From contig DASQ01000102.1 in the NCBI GenBank assembly GCA_002503885.1, positions 1 to 42,426 on the forward strand: DNA of 42,426 nt. The letters are read 5' to 3'. The notes beneath the pieces were generated by a model. That model searched no databases, was not told the DNA's origin, and saw only the letters and a program-made list of their open reading frames with translations. This document shows positions 1-7,780 of the stretch, in pieces; the first letter of the stretch is position 1, and each line of letters opens with the position of its first letter. The position numbers were made by a program, and so were the translations under genes. Origin of the DNA: Methanoculleus marisnigri (GTDB lineage Archaea > Halobacteriota > Methanomicrobia > Methanomicrobiales > Methanoculleaceae).

Positions 1-104
1 ATTTGGCCTTCTTTGTCAAATCTACGTGACATACGACCATTTTCTGGAAACTATATAAAGCTGCCGGATTTGCCGCATGGCGGCGCATGAAAAATGACAC
101 GTAC

Positions 105-194
105 TTAGAAAATAGTGTGAAGAGTGGGAGCCCTGAGCTTAACCTGACGCCGATGGATGTACTCCAACTCTTCATCAGGAATTGGTTCTACCAT
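105..194 (-). CDS. 29-residue ORF overlapping the upstream small gene
   Basis: The ATG overlaps the stop region of the 49-residue ORF next to it, and the frame runs for 29 residues (starts MVEPIPDEELEYIHRR). It is too short for a known toxin fold and I recognise no family. It could be the truncated start of a second gene in a toxin-antitoxin-like pair, or the continuation of the upstream protein after a frameshift. The only support is the tight coupling and a protein-like composition. Confidence 0.3.
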   Translation of the reverse strand: MVEPIPDEELEYIHRRQVKLRAPTLHTIF

Positions 195-337
195 TGAGAT
201 CGCTTTTGAGAACGCAGCGCGGCTTCCCTAACTAAAAGCTGACCGCGTGTACTTAGGACATTGTGCTCAAGGAATCTCTCGAACCTACGAGCATCCTCAC
301 CTTTTAGTTTCAACCCTAACTCTATAGCCTTCGCCAT
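188..337 (-). CDS. Small hypothetical protein (49 residues), antitoxin-like
   Basis: A 49-residue ORF that starts MAKAIELGLKLKGEDARRF. It is charged, probably helical, has no membrane segment, and ends in a basic stretch. It resembles the small helical proteins that precede PIN or similar toxins in methanogens, but that is from memory of general pattern, not a proven match. A TATA box (TTTATAAG on the + strand at 364-371) lies about 30 bases upstream of the ATG, so the mRNA should be leaderless. A 14-base palindrome touches the TATA box, which suggests autoregulation. The following ORF overlaps it and looks truncated. Function unknown. Confidence 0.5.
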   Translation of the reverse strand: MAKAIELGLKLKGEDARRFERFLEHNVLSTRGQLLVREAALRSQKRSQW

Positions 338-363
338 GACACCCACCCCGCACATGTGGCGTG

Positions 364-386
364 TTTATAAGTATTACATATGTAAT
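364..386 (-). promoter_or_regulatory. TATA box with adjacent 14-base palindrome
   Basis: On the minus strand the element reads CTTATAAA (371-364) directly preceded by the perfect palindrome ATTACATATGTAAT (373-386). The TATA centre is about 30 bases from the ATG at 337, the archaeal distance for a leaderless transcript. The palindrome covers the place where TFB would bind its BRE, so a dimeric repressor there could block initiation. The repressor is unknown; the small gene it serves is the obvious candidate. Confidence 0.5.
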
Positions 387-481
387 CCGATGAGATATAC
401 ACATCTGAAAACCGTATATATTTTTCCATTCCTCTCCCTTGGAGTATCTCCCCATTATGCTCGGCGCCCCGTGCGTCTGTT

Positions 482-503
482 AAAAAAAGTCGAGTATATA
501 CTC
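482..503 (-). terminator. Probable terminator after tRNA-Thr
   Basis: Downstream of tRNA-Thr on the minus strand there is a palindrome GAGTATATACTC (492-503) followed by a run of seven T (488-482). Archaeal termination mainly needs the T run; the palindrome may or may not form a hairpin. Confidence 0.45.
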
Positions 504-540
504 TTAAATTTAGAAAGGGATTAAGAATTCGGGTCATTCA

Positions 541-613
541 AGCCCCAGCCGAGATTTGAACTCGGGACCTGCTGATTACAAGTCAGCCGCTCTGCCAGCT
601 AAGCCACTGGGGC
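541..613 (-). tRNA. tRNA-Thr (anticodon TGT)
   Basis: The minus strand folds as a full cloverleaf of 73 bases. The acceptor stem pairs GCCCCAG with CTGGGGC, the anticodon stem pairs GCTGA with TCAGC, and the loop CTTGTAA gives anticodon TGT. The T arm contains GTTCAAATC. The discriminator base is T and no CCA is encoded. I see no intron and no integrase next to it. Confidence 0.93.
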
Positions 614-663
614 ATACCTTATAATGTGGATCGTCCGCGGTAAAAAAGATGGCGCCTGAATTC

Positions 664-939
664 TCATGCCTCCCCGGCATCCCCGTGCCTCTCAGGTTCC
701 ACCGCCCACACAACCTCACCATCATACAGAATCCGCCGGACCCGGTGATACGGAACACAGGCCACATGGGTCCCGGCGTCCACCTCCAGGTACTGCGCAT
801 CGAGCGCGAGGACCCTCTCGCCCCGTAGCGTCGAGCGGTCGCCGGGCGCCCCCCGGTCGACGTACTCGACCTCGACCCTTGAGAAGTCGTAGCCGGGATC
901 GTGATAGAGCCGGAGCAGCAGCCGGTGGCTTGTCCGCAT
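664..939 (-). CDS. UPF0248 / DUF504 family protein
   Basis: A 91-residue protein matching the archaeal UPF0248 (DUF504, MJ1316-like) family: it opens MRTSHRLLLRLYHDPGYDF and carries the conserved VEYVDRGAPGD and VPYHRVRRILYDGEVVW segments. The family is small, soluble and widespread in archaea; its molecular role is not settled, with a suggested link to RNA repair or nucleic acid binding. I chose the ATG at 939; a GTG two codons earlier is possible. It lies upstream of tRNA-Thr in the same direction and divergent from mmp10. Confidence 0.8.
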   Translation of the reverse strand: MRTSHRLLLRLYHDPGYDFSRVEVEYVDRGAPGDRSTLRGERVLALDAQYLEVDAGTHVACVPYHRVRRILYDGEVVWAVEPERHGDAGEA

Positions 940-1102
940 ACTCACCCCTGGCTACCTCGCCCCACCGGACCATAATGGTGCCGCCGCCGGTCCCGGTAGG
1001 CCTCGCCGCAACGCCCGAACGGCCGGCGAACCGGCGCCGCGGGACGACGGCCCGGAAGGGTCTGCAAGATTCATAACAGAGGAGCACAGAAGTACCAACA
1101 GG

Positions 1103-2329
1103 ATGTCGCATCTCACCGTCGATCTCGGGGGCCGGCCCGGCCTCGACTGCCGGGGATTCTGTTCGTACTGCTACTTCAAACACGTCCAGGGGACGACGTC
1201 GTTTGGCTGCAAATACTGCCTCCCCTTCCAGAAAGGCTGCGACTACTGCACCCGGGGCGTGCGGGAAGGGTACGCGGGGTTCAAGGACCTCCGGACCGTC
1301 GCCGACGAGACGCTGGCAAACCTCCAGATGACGGGCGACGACATCGACCGGATCACCATCAGCGGCGGCGGAGACCCGAGCTGCTACCCGGAGTTCCGCG
1401 ACCTCGTCGAACTGCTCGGCAGCATGGAGGCGCCGCTCCATATCGGCTACACCAGCGGCAAGGGATTCGACGACCCGGCCATCGCCGATCACCTCATCGA
1501 GAACGGCCTCTCCGAGGTCTCCTACACCATCTTCACCGCCGACCCCGACCTCCGGCGGCAGTGGATGCACGACCCGACGCCGGAAGCCTCGCTCGGGGTC
1601 CTCGACCGGCTCTGCGGCGCAATCGACGTCTATGCTGCCGCAGTCGTCATGCCGGGCGTCAACGACGGCGAAACCCTGGAGCAGACCTGCGCGTGGCTGG
1701 AGGAGCGGGGTGCAAAAGGGCTGATCCTGATGCGGTTTGCGAACCGGACGGACCAGGGTCTCATCCTCGGCAACGCGCCGCTCATCGAGGGGCAGCAGGT
1801 CCACACCGTCGACGAGTTCCGCGACATCGTCACCGACTTAAACAAACAGTTCTCGATGAAGATCAGCGGGACCCCGCTAGGCGACCCCTCGATCGGGTCG
1901 CCGTTCGCGATCCTCCACGAGCCCGACCTCTTAAAGAAACTTCCCCGGGTCCGGAAACGCGCGACGGTGATCACCGGGAGCGTCGCGGCCCCCTTCATCC
2001 AGCGGATCCTCTCGATCCGCGGCTCGACTTCAAGGGTTGTTCGGGTCCGAAAGGAGATCGCCTGTCTCATCACCGCCGACGACCTCGCCGAAGTGAACCT
2101 CCAGAGACTCGATGATGTCGTGATCATCCCCGGCCGGGCGTTCGTCCATGACGCCGAGGCCGAAAAGATCCTCTCCGCCGACGGCGTCGACCGCGAGGTG
2201 GTGCGCGGCCCCGAGATGCTGACGGCCGATGCAGAGACGAGCATGGGGATGACCCGGACGGAAGTGCTCCAGAAGGAGATGGAAGGGTTCGCGGCCCTGA
2301 TCAACACGATCAACCGCTACGGCCGGTGA
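1103..2329 (+). CDS. mmp10: Methyl-coenzyme M reductase arginine methyltransferase Mmp10 (methanogenesis marker 10)
   Basis: A 408-residue radical SAM protein. The cluster motif CRGFCSYC (C16, C20, C23, spacing CX3CX2C) is followed by two further cysteine pairs, CKYC and CDYC (residues 36-49), typical of Mmp10. The family is a cobalamin-dependent radical SAM enzyme that C-methylates a conserved arginine of McrA in the active-site region of methyl-coenzyme M reductase. The ISGGGDPSCYPEF segment is the usual radical SAM glycine-rich strand. Length matches the family. It is monocistronic here, divergent from UPF0248 and convergent with the sensor gene. It is strong evidence that the host is a methanogen. 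Confidence 0.93.
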   Translation: MSHLTVDLGGRPGLDCRGFCSYCYFKHVQGTTSFGCKYCLPFQKGCDYCTRGVREGYAGFKDLRTVADETLANLQMTGDDIDRITISGGGDPSCYPEFRDLVELLGSMEAPLHIGYTSGKGFDDPAIADHLIENGLSEVSYTIFTADPDLRRQWMHDPTPEASLGVLDRLCGAIDVYAAAVVMPGVNDGETLEQTCAWLEERGAKGLILMRFANRTDQGLILGNAPLIEGQQVHTVDEFRDIVTDLNKQFSMKISGTPLGDPSIGSPFAILHEPDLLKKLPRVRKRATVITGSVAAPFIQRILSIRGSTSRVVRVRKEIACLITADDLAEVNLQRLDDVVIIPGRAFVHDAEAEKILSADGVDREVVRGPEMLTADAETSMGMTRTEVLQKEMEGFAALINTINRYGR

Positions 2330-3767
2330 CGGGCGGGCATGCCGGGAGCGTGAACCGGACCGCAGCGCCGCGTTCGGGATGCCCCGGCACCCGGTCCTCG
2401 ACCCATACCCGGCCGCCGTAGCGCTCGACCAGGGTGCGGGTGATATGGAGGCCGAGCCCTTTGCCGCTCTTTCTCCCGCTTTTCCTGAATTTCTCAAAGA
2501 CCCGGGTCTTCTCGGCGTCAGGTATCCCGGGGCCGGTGTCCTCGACCGAGACCAGGGCGGTCCCGCCTTCCTCCCGGGAGGTGATCAGGACCGAGACGCC
2601 GGGGCCGCCGAACTTGACGGCGTTGCCGATGAGGTTTACGAAGACCGCCGACAGGAGGTCGTCGGCAGAGACCCACCGGTCCTCCGGCAGGTAGCGGATA
2701 TCGACGTCAGGAAAGAAGCAGATGACGCTCCTCGCGATGTGGTCGAGGTTCACCGGCCCGGGCACGAGGGCCTCTTCCGCGATCCGCCGGATCGTCGAGA
2801 CGTTCCCGATGATCTCGGCGCTCTGCCTGACGGCGGCCGCGAGCTTCCCGGCAAGGTCCTTCTCCGGCCCGGAGAGCGTCTCGGCAAGGAGCGTTGCGTA
2901 GCCGATGGCGACGGTGTTTGCGTTGTTGATGTCGTGCGTCATGAGATCCAAGTAGAAGTTCGCCTGCTCGTGGAGCCGCATCCGCTCGACGGCACTCCCG
3001 ACCTCACGGCCGATGGAGGCGAGCAGGTCCCGCTCGTCGGGGGAGAAGACGTGCACGTTCCGGCTGACCAGATTGACGGCGCCGACGACCCGCTCCCCGG
3101 CGATGATGGGGATGCTTGCAAACGCCTGGATTCCTGCGCCGGCGTCCTGTGGGTAGGCGTGCAGGTAGTCCTCCACGAAGTGCGCCATACCCTGCCCGAG
3201 GACCGCATCGTACGGGGGGGCGTTCAGGTCGACGATCCGCCGCCGAAACGAGAACCCTTTCGGGAGCCCGATCTCAGCGACCAGTTCGGCCCTGGACCGG
3301 CCGGGGTCGATCAGGTATACGCTGCCCCCTTCGAAATCGAGGAGTTCCAGGGTCTTCTCGAGCACGCCTGCCAGCAGTTCGTCCATGCCCGCCGACGACG
3401 TGGCGGTCCTGACCACCTGGTTGATGACGTAGAGCTGGGCGTTCCTGCGCCGGGCCTTCTCCTCGGCGATCTTCTGTCCGGTGACATCCATGACACCGAC
3501 GGCCACGCCCAGGTACCCGGGACTCTCGCCGGTGACCGGGGAGGCGGCGAGGAGGGCGTCGATCGCCGCTCCGTCGGAACGCCGGAGCCGGAGTTCGGCC
3601 TCCGCCCGCCGCCACTCGCCCTGCTCGATCAGCGTCTTCGCCCGCGGGACGTCGCCCGGGTCGACGAAGGAGAGGAAAGAGGCGCCCTGTATCCGGCTGA
3701 CGGCGTAACCGAGGATCTCCGCCATCCGGGCGCTGGCAAAGATCGTGGTGCCTCCCGGGTCGAGCAC
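2310..3767 (-). pseudogene. PAS-GAF-histidine kinase part of a TGA-split hybrid sensor
   Basis: Domains in order: PAS (about 1-75), linker, GAF (about 110-265), dimerisation/phosphoacceptor box FYLDLMTHDINNANT with H278, then a HATPase domain with N box NLIGNAVKF (N382), G1 DTGPGIPD (410-417) and G2 GKGLGL (436-441). It should autophosphorylate on H278. The receiver domain at 3804-4208 is in the same frame and direction, separated only by TGA at 3804-3806; codons between are open and read as a natural linker (REIGRSLHEGVLVLDPGG). So this was probably one receiver-PAS-GAF-kinase protein. A GTG at 3767 could still start a separate kinase, so function may persist. A sequencing error is the other explanation. 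Confidence 0.7.
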
Positions 3768-3803
3768 CAGAACCCCTTCGTGCAGGCTCCTGCCGATCTC
3801 GCG

Positions 3804-4208
3804 TCACAGGTGCTCCACTCTGCCGAGCGCCACCTCGGCACGTTTCAGCGCGAGGACGTGCCGGACGGTGCAGACCAGGAGTTCGGGGGAGATGGTCTCC
3901 CGGACCAAGTAGTCGTCCGCACCGTGCCAGAGAGCCCCGACCGCCGCATCGAGGTCTTCGCGCGAGGCCAGGATGACAACCGGGGTATCGGAGGCTTCTT
4001 CACTCACCCGGGTCACCGCCCCGGGCTCCCGGCCGGGGTCGATCAGGATCAGGTCGAACGACTCTCGCCGGAGGGCGTCGATGCCTTCGGCAACCAGCCG
4101 GTGCGGGACCGTCTCGGCCGGGAGCCCGGCCTTGCGAAGGGCCTCTCCGACCAGGGGGGCGTCGCCCGGGCTCCCGGTGATGACGAGCAGCCTGAGCGGG
4201 TCGGGCAC
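3804..4208 (-). CDS. Response-regulator receiver domain (N-terminal part of the split sensor)
   Basis: A 134-residue receiver-like domain. The likely phosphoacceptor is D57 in FDLILIDPG. The usual acidic pair after strand 1 is not evident (VITGSPGD) and the conserved lysine of the DDYLxKP motif is arginine (DDYLVRE), so phosphorylation chemistry may be weak. The C-terminal helix leads straight into a TGA and then, in the same frame, the PAS-GAF-kinase at 3767-2310. It most likely forms the N terminus of a receiver-PAS-GAF-kinase fusion, a common methanogen architecture. Confidence 0.7.
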   Translation of the reverse strand: MPDPLRLLVITGSPGDAPLVGEALRKAGLPAETVPHRLVAEGIDALRRESFDLILIDPGREPGAVTRVSEEASDTPVVILASREDLDAAVGALWHGADDYLVRETISPELLVCTVRHVLALKRAEVALGRVEHL

Positions 4209-4331
4209 TCCTTCACCCCCCCGCCGGCAGGGTCCGGGTGCTGGGTAACCCAGGCTTCATCCCCGTGCGAGGTGCGCCGGGGCGTATCCCGGAGCATCGC
4301 TACCCTTTTACCCGGGGTCCGGGGATACGTG

Positions 4332-4898
4332 TTACTGACCGGTCGTTACCAGCCAGAGAAACCGCTCGACGATCCACTCGTTCCTGACCTCCGGGTGGAA
4401 GAGGAGGCCGTAGAGAGGGAGCGAGCGGTGCCGGATCGCCTGGGTGCACCGGTCCGAGGCGGCGAGGGGGAGGAACTCGTCGGGCACCTGCACGGCGAAT
4501 TCATGCACCCCGTATGCGGGGAAATCCTCCCTCCCGGCAAAGAGGGGGTCGGGCGCGAGCACCCGGACGTCGGTCATGCCGATCTCGCAGCACGGCTCGA
4601 TGCCGCCGCCGAAGGCCGCCGCGAGGGCCCGCATGCCGGAGGATATGCCGAGCACCGGGCGCCCGAATGCAGGAAGCCACCTGAACCGTTCAGGATGCTC
4701 TGCAAACCCGGTGTCCCGGAGCGCCGTCCCGCAGAGGATCACCCCGTCCGCGGCCTCGATCTCCGGTGCGCCGACGGCGGTGTAGTGGCGGGTGGTGAAC
4801 GGCGCTCCAGCCTCCCGGAGAAGCCGTTCGATCGGCCCGACGAACTCGTCCCGGGAGAGCGAGCCGGCCCGGTAGCAGAGGTCGATTAACAGTATCAT
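4332..4898 (-). CDS. Class I glutamine amidotransferase-like protein, catalytic Cys replaced
   Basis: A 188-residue protein with the class I amidotransferase fold: strand MILLIDLCYR, then the nucleophile elbow, and the C-terminal LLFHPEV motif that supplies the His/Glu of the triad. At the elbow the expected GICxG is GISSG (84-88), so the nucleophile position (residue 86) is serine. Normal family function is release of ammonia from glutamine; without Cys this protein is probably inactive for that or has another role, such as binding. Its ATG overlaps the stop of dph6 by 4 bases (ATGA), so the two are translationally coupled. Dph6 itself uses free ammonium, which makes the pairing suggestive but unproven. 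Confidence 0.75.
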   Translation of the reverse strand: MILLIDLCYRAGSLSRDEFVGPIERLLREAGAPFTTRHYTAVGAPEIEAADGVILCGTALRDTGFAEHPERFRWLPAFGRPVLGISSGMRALAAAFGGGIEPCCEIGMTDVRVLAPDPLFAGREDFPAYGVHEFAVQVPDEFLPLAASDRCTQAIRHRSLPLYGLLFHPEVRNEWIVERFLWLVTTGQ

Positions 4899-5575
4899 TT
4901 TGCCACCAGCCCCGCCCGCTCGATACGAAGGACGCCGTTGTAGTTCCGGTAGACCTTTGATGCCTCCTCGATCGCGATCCGCCGGGAGAAGAAGGGGGCG
5001 TCGATGACAAACGTCTCAAACTCCCCCCCTTCGCCGACGAGGGTGATCCGGTGCTTCCGGGCGATCTCCCGGAGTTCGTCGAGGGTGCGTCGGTCGATCT
5101 CCCTCCCGAGCCAGGATGCGTCGAAGGGGCAGGAGAAGACGCCCGCGATGACGACCCGGAACCCTGCGTCGATGAGTTCCTCCATGTAGGCCTCCTGGTC
5201 CACGTTCCAGAGCGGGTTGAAGCACCAGAGGTCCAGTTCGCGGCAGACCCGCTGGACCCGTGCCGCCTGGTAGACCGAGAGGATCGCCCCGGTGACGACT
5301 CCTTCGATCCCGAACTGCTCCCTGGCGGCGAGGAGAGCCCGCGCGAGATCCAGGAGTTCTTCCTCCTTCTCTCCCGCCGTCTCCACCTCCACGAGGGGGA
5401 GACCCGCCGCCTCGGCCTGCAGTGCAGCGAGGCGGATGTTCGGGGTGTGGAACATGTAACTTTCCGGGTTCCCGGAGATGACCGTGATCAGGCAGACCAC
5501 CTCTTCCTGCTGCATCGCCTTCCAGCAGGCGAAGGTGGAGTCTTTCCCGCCGGAGAAGAGTACGCCGAGTTTCAT
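4895..5575 (-). CDS. dph6: Diphthine--ammonia ligase (Dph6-type ATP pyrophosphatase)
   Basis: A 226-residue protein with the PP-loop SGGKDST (residues 8-14) at the N terminus and the family segments VVTGAILSVYQAARVQRVC, FNPLW and VGEGGEFETFV. The enzyme amidates diphthine on elongation factor 2 using ATP and ammonium, the last step of diphthamide synthesis in the cytoplasm. I start at ATG 5575 because the PP-loop follows at the normal distance; the open frame upstream has low-complexity translation. It is the first gene of a two-gene unit with the amidotransferase-like protein. Confidence 0.88.
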   Translation of the reverse strand: MKLGVLFSGGKDSTFACWKAMQQEEVVCLITVISGNPESYMFHTPNIRLAALQAEAAGLPLVEVETAGEKEEELLDLARALLAAREQFGIEGVVTGAILSVYQAARVQRVCRELDLWCFNPLWNVDQEAYMEELIDAGFRVVIAGVFSCPFDASWLGREIDRRTLDELREIARKHRITLVGEGGEFETFVIDAPFFSRRIAIEEASKVYRNYNGVLRIERAGLVAK

Positions 5576-5735
5576 GATTGTTCCCGTAGCTCTTCGGCCG
5601 GGAGCCAGATAAAACCCTGCGGCGGCGGTGCCAGCACGCGGCCCTGGAGCAGACCGGCGGCAAAATATGGGGCGTAACGTCTCTTTTCGGGCAACCGAGA
5701 AACCGCCGGGCGCCGCCGCCGGAGGAGGATCAGGA

Positions 5736-5743
5736 TTATATGC
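5736..5743 (+). promoter_or_regulatory. TATA box for the 63-residue protein gene
   Basis: The sequence TTATATGC stands about 60 bases upstream of the ATG at 5799, which is preceded by the ribosome binding site GGGAGG (5785-5790). This gives a short leader. Assignment rests on sequence similarity to archaeal TATA boxes only. Confidence 0.35.
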
Positions 5744-5798
5744 TGTCGAATCTTCATCCGGTATGAGCGCCCGGGGCGCATCGCGGGAGGTATGCGGT

Positions 5799-5990
5799 AT
5801 GATGGAGAACAATGAAAATCCGAAAGAACAGATCGAAGTAGTGGTTGATTGCATCCTGGTAAACTACCGGGGGGACCCCGAGTGGCGGGGTCAGATAGTC
5901 CATGCGATCCAGGAGTGGGCGGAGGAGCACCCGGACGAGTGGGATGAACTGCAGGCACGCTGCCAGCAGCGTCACGAAGCGCTGGCATAA
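5799..5990 (+). CDS. Small conserved-looking acidic protein (63 residues)
   Basis: A 63-residue acidic protein, begins MMENNENPKEQIEVVVDCI and continues with tryptophan-rich helices (PEWRGQIVHAIQEWAEEHPDEWDEL). No membrane segment or cysteine pair. I start at 5799 because a strong site GGGAGG lies 8 bases upstream; an ATG at 5763 in the same frame is an alternative. I do not recognise the family; it looks like a real small helical protein. It is divergent from dph6. Confidence 0.6.
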   Translation: MMENNENPKEQIEVVVDCILVNYRGDPEWRGQIVHAIQEWAEEHPDEWDELQARCQQRHEALA

Positions 5991-6295
5991 GCCCTCCGGA
6001 CCGGGCACATCATCTCTTCTTTCCTCCCGGAGACGGGGGGGACGCCGTCGCGTCCGGGCGAGATCGTCGACGATATCCCGGCCCTGATCTCCGGCAACCG
6101 GGCCTCTAAATTCATGGGTTCTCCTCAGGACGCAGTGTGATCCGGCAGATCCACGTCGTTTTGCTATATTTCCGGCGTAAACCGGGTTGAAGCGCCGATC
6201 AGCCAGAATAACGGGGACAGATCCAGAACGAGCAGGTATACTTATGAGGCGAGGGGTTCAGACGTCTCTGAAATCGGGAGTGAGGCCGGGAGTAC
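5991..6295. other. Intergenic region, 305 bases
   Basis: No complete gene seen. A short open stretch around 6060-6140 (reads EIVDDIPALISGNRASKFMG on the + strand) may be debris of an old gene but I cannot name it. A TATA-like GTATACTTA near 6236 precedes the flavodoxin pseudogene. Confidence 0.3.
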
Positions 6296-6707
6296 GTGAA
6301 CGTTATCGTTGTTTACGCAAGCAGATACGGATCCACAAGGGGCATTGCGGAGTTCATCGCCGAGAAGATCCGGGAGCACTGGATGAAGGGGGCAGCGGAA
6401 CCGCACTCTCCTCGCCGACCGGCCGGTGTGGCTCTTCAGCAGCGGTCCGCTGGCACTCGGACCGGGAGCCGGCCTGGACGATCCGGAACTGGAGCCCGGG
6501 GAGATCGGTGAGTTCCGGGAGAGCATCCATCCCCGGGATCACCGGGTCTTCTTCGGTGCACTGGACCCGGGCAGGCTTGGCTTTGCGCACCGGGCGCTCC
6601 GGAAGCTGCCGGCCGCCCGTGCGGTCCTTCCCGTGGGGGACTTCCGTGACTGGGACGAGATCGAGGCCTGGGCCGGCAGCATTGCCAGGGCGCTGGGAAC
6701 TCCTTAA
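6296..6707 (+). pseudogene. Flavodoxin-domain protein, internally deleted and frameshifted
   Basis: Starting at GTG 6296 the frame reads a flavodoxin N terminus (MNVIVVYASRYGSTRGIAEF: the FMN phosphate-binding loop SRYGSTRGIA). After about 35 residues the homology jumps: the next codons in the +1 frame read RNRTLLADRPVWLFSSGPL and run to the stop at 6707 with a normal C-terminal half. About 45-50 central residues are missing and the frame changes near 6390. Family members are HemG-like or general flavodoxin-domain electron carriers of about 170 residues. Because sequence is lost as well as shifted, this is real decay, not a base-call error. Confidence 0.7.
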
Positions 6708-6741
6708 TAGGGAAATAAAGACACGAATTCTGGAAAATGAG

Positions 6742-6826
6742 TGCGAGGGGAGCGATTCGAACGCTCGAACTCCTTCGAGACAAGGCCCTCAACCTTGCGC
6801 CTTTGACCTGGCTTGGCAACCCTCGC
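6742..6826 (-). tRNA. tRNA-Leu (anticodon GAG)
   Basis: An 85-base cloverleaf on the minus strand with a long variable arm, as expected for leucine. The acceptor stem pairs GCGAGGG with CCCTCGC, discriminator A. The anticodon stem pairs CAAGG with CCTTG and the loop TTGAGGG gives anticodon GAG. The T arm has GTTCGAATC. No CCA is encoded and no intron is seen. Confidence 0.92.
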
Positions 6827-7227
6827 CCGGATATGAGGAGATAACATGCTCTGTGCATGAACGGAGACGGAAGATGCATCGGTTGCGCGTTCGCGCCCCG
6901 TTTACCTCATTTAATCTGTTGTCATACATGAAAAACCTTTGCGCGGGGCTGCGATGAGGAGGGGGAGCGCACCGGCCGGGAGACGGTGCCGGAGATCGCC
7001 TGTGCACGCCCTCTCACACCCCTCCGGTGCGGGGCATGCGGTCACATGTACGAATCCGGAAAGACCCGGAACCGCTGGCAGATACGACTCCGGCCATCTC
7101 GTACGAAGCCACATCAGCTCGGTACGCCGACGTAAACGGTGCTCTCTCCGGGTTTAATCCTATCTCTTATTAGTGCAGGAGAAACAAACCCCTGAATACC
7201 TGACGAAATCCGGAGGGGTCCCTGTTT
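6827..7227. other. Intergenic region, 400 bases
   Basis: Lies between divergent tRNA-Leu and cobA. It should hold both promoters. Short open frames here have no recognisable content. Nothing else seen. Confidence 0.4.
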
Positions 7228-7743
7228 ATGGAACGAGGATATATTCACGTTTACACGGGCAACGGCAAAGGGAAGACGACTGCGGCGCTGGGGATGTCGC
7301 TCAGGTGCGTCTGCGCCGGCAAACGGGTGTTTTTCGGTCAATTCATCAAAGACTGGGACTACAGTGAACTGAAAGCAGGGAAATTCCTCCCAAATTTCGA
7401 GATCGTCCAGTTCGGACGTGGGTGTTTTATCGACCGCGATCCCGATGAGAAAGACCGCATGGCCGCCCGTGAAGGACTTGCACGGTGCGACGGAGTTCTG
7501 CGGTCCGGCGAATACGACCTGGTGGTGCTCGACGAGGTCAACGTGGCGCTCTTCTACGGCCTCTTCGGGGTGGCCGATGTCATCGCGGTGCTGGAGAGGA
7601 GGGATCCGCGTGTAGAGGTAGTGCTCACCGGGAGGTATGCTCCGCAGGAGATAATCGATGCCGCGGACCTGGTTACCGAGATGAGAGAGGTCAAACACTA
7701 TTACCATGAAGGGGTGGAAGCCCGCGCGGGTATCGAACGCTGA
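7228..7743 (+). CDS. cobA: Cob(I)alamin adenosyltransferase, CobA/BtuR type
   Basis: A 171-residue protein matching the CobA/CobO/BtuR family in full. The P-loop GNGKGKTT (11-18) is the family signature; the VVLDEVNVAL strand gives the Walker B-like aspartate/glutamate, and the C-terminal MREVKHYYHEGVEARAGIE is diagnostic. It transfers the adenosyl group of ATP to Co(I) corrinoid, for salvage or synthesis of adenosylcobalamin. A GGAGGGG site lies upstream of the ATG. It is single-copy here with the insertion element directly downstream. Confidence 0.93.
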   Translation: MERGYIHVYTGNGKGKTTAALGMSLRCVCAGKRVFFGQFIKDWDYSELKAGKFLPNFEIVQFGRGCFIDRDPDEKDRMAAREGLARCDGVLRSGEYDLVVLDEVNVALFYGLFGVADVIAVLERRDPRVEVVLTGRYAPQEIIDAADLVTEMREVKHYYHEGVEARAGIER

Positions 7744-7780
7744 AGGGGTGCCGGATCCCTCTGCCTCGTGGGTATCGTCG

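Noticed and set aside
541..613. tRNA-Thr as an integration site
   Set aside because: No integrase gene and no second copy of the tRNA 3' end was found nearby.
619..624. TATAA-like sequence just upstream of tRNA-Thr as its promoter
   Set aside because: It is only about 6-11 bases from the tRNA 5' end, too close for an archaeal TATA box.
3804..3806. TGA read as selenocysteine in the split sensor gene
   Set aside because: No selenocysteine context (receiver-to-PAS linker), no SECIS-like element seen, and methanogens of the suggested group are not known for selenoprotein kinases. Mutation or sequence error is simpler.
2379..4889. Very long + strand open frame (836 codons) opposite the kinase and amidotransferase genes
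   Set aside because: It is the antisense shadow of GC-rich genes; the translation is low-complexity Pro/Gly/Arg/Asp-rich, while the minus strand has clear domains.
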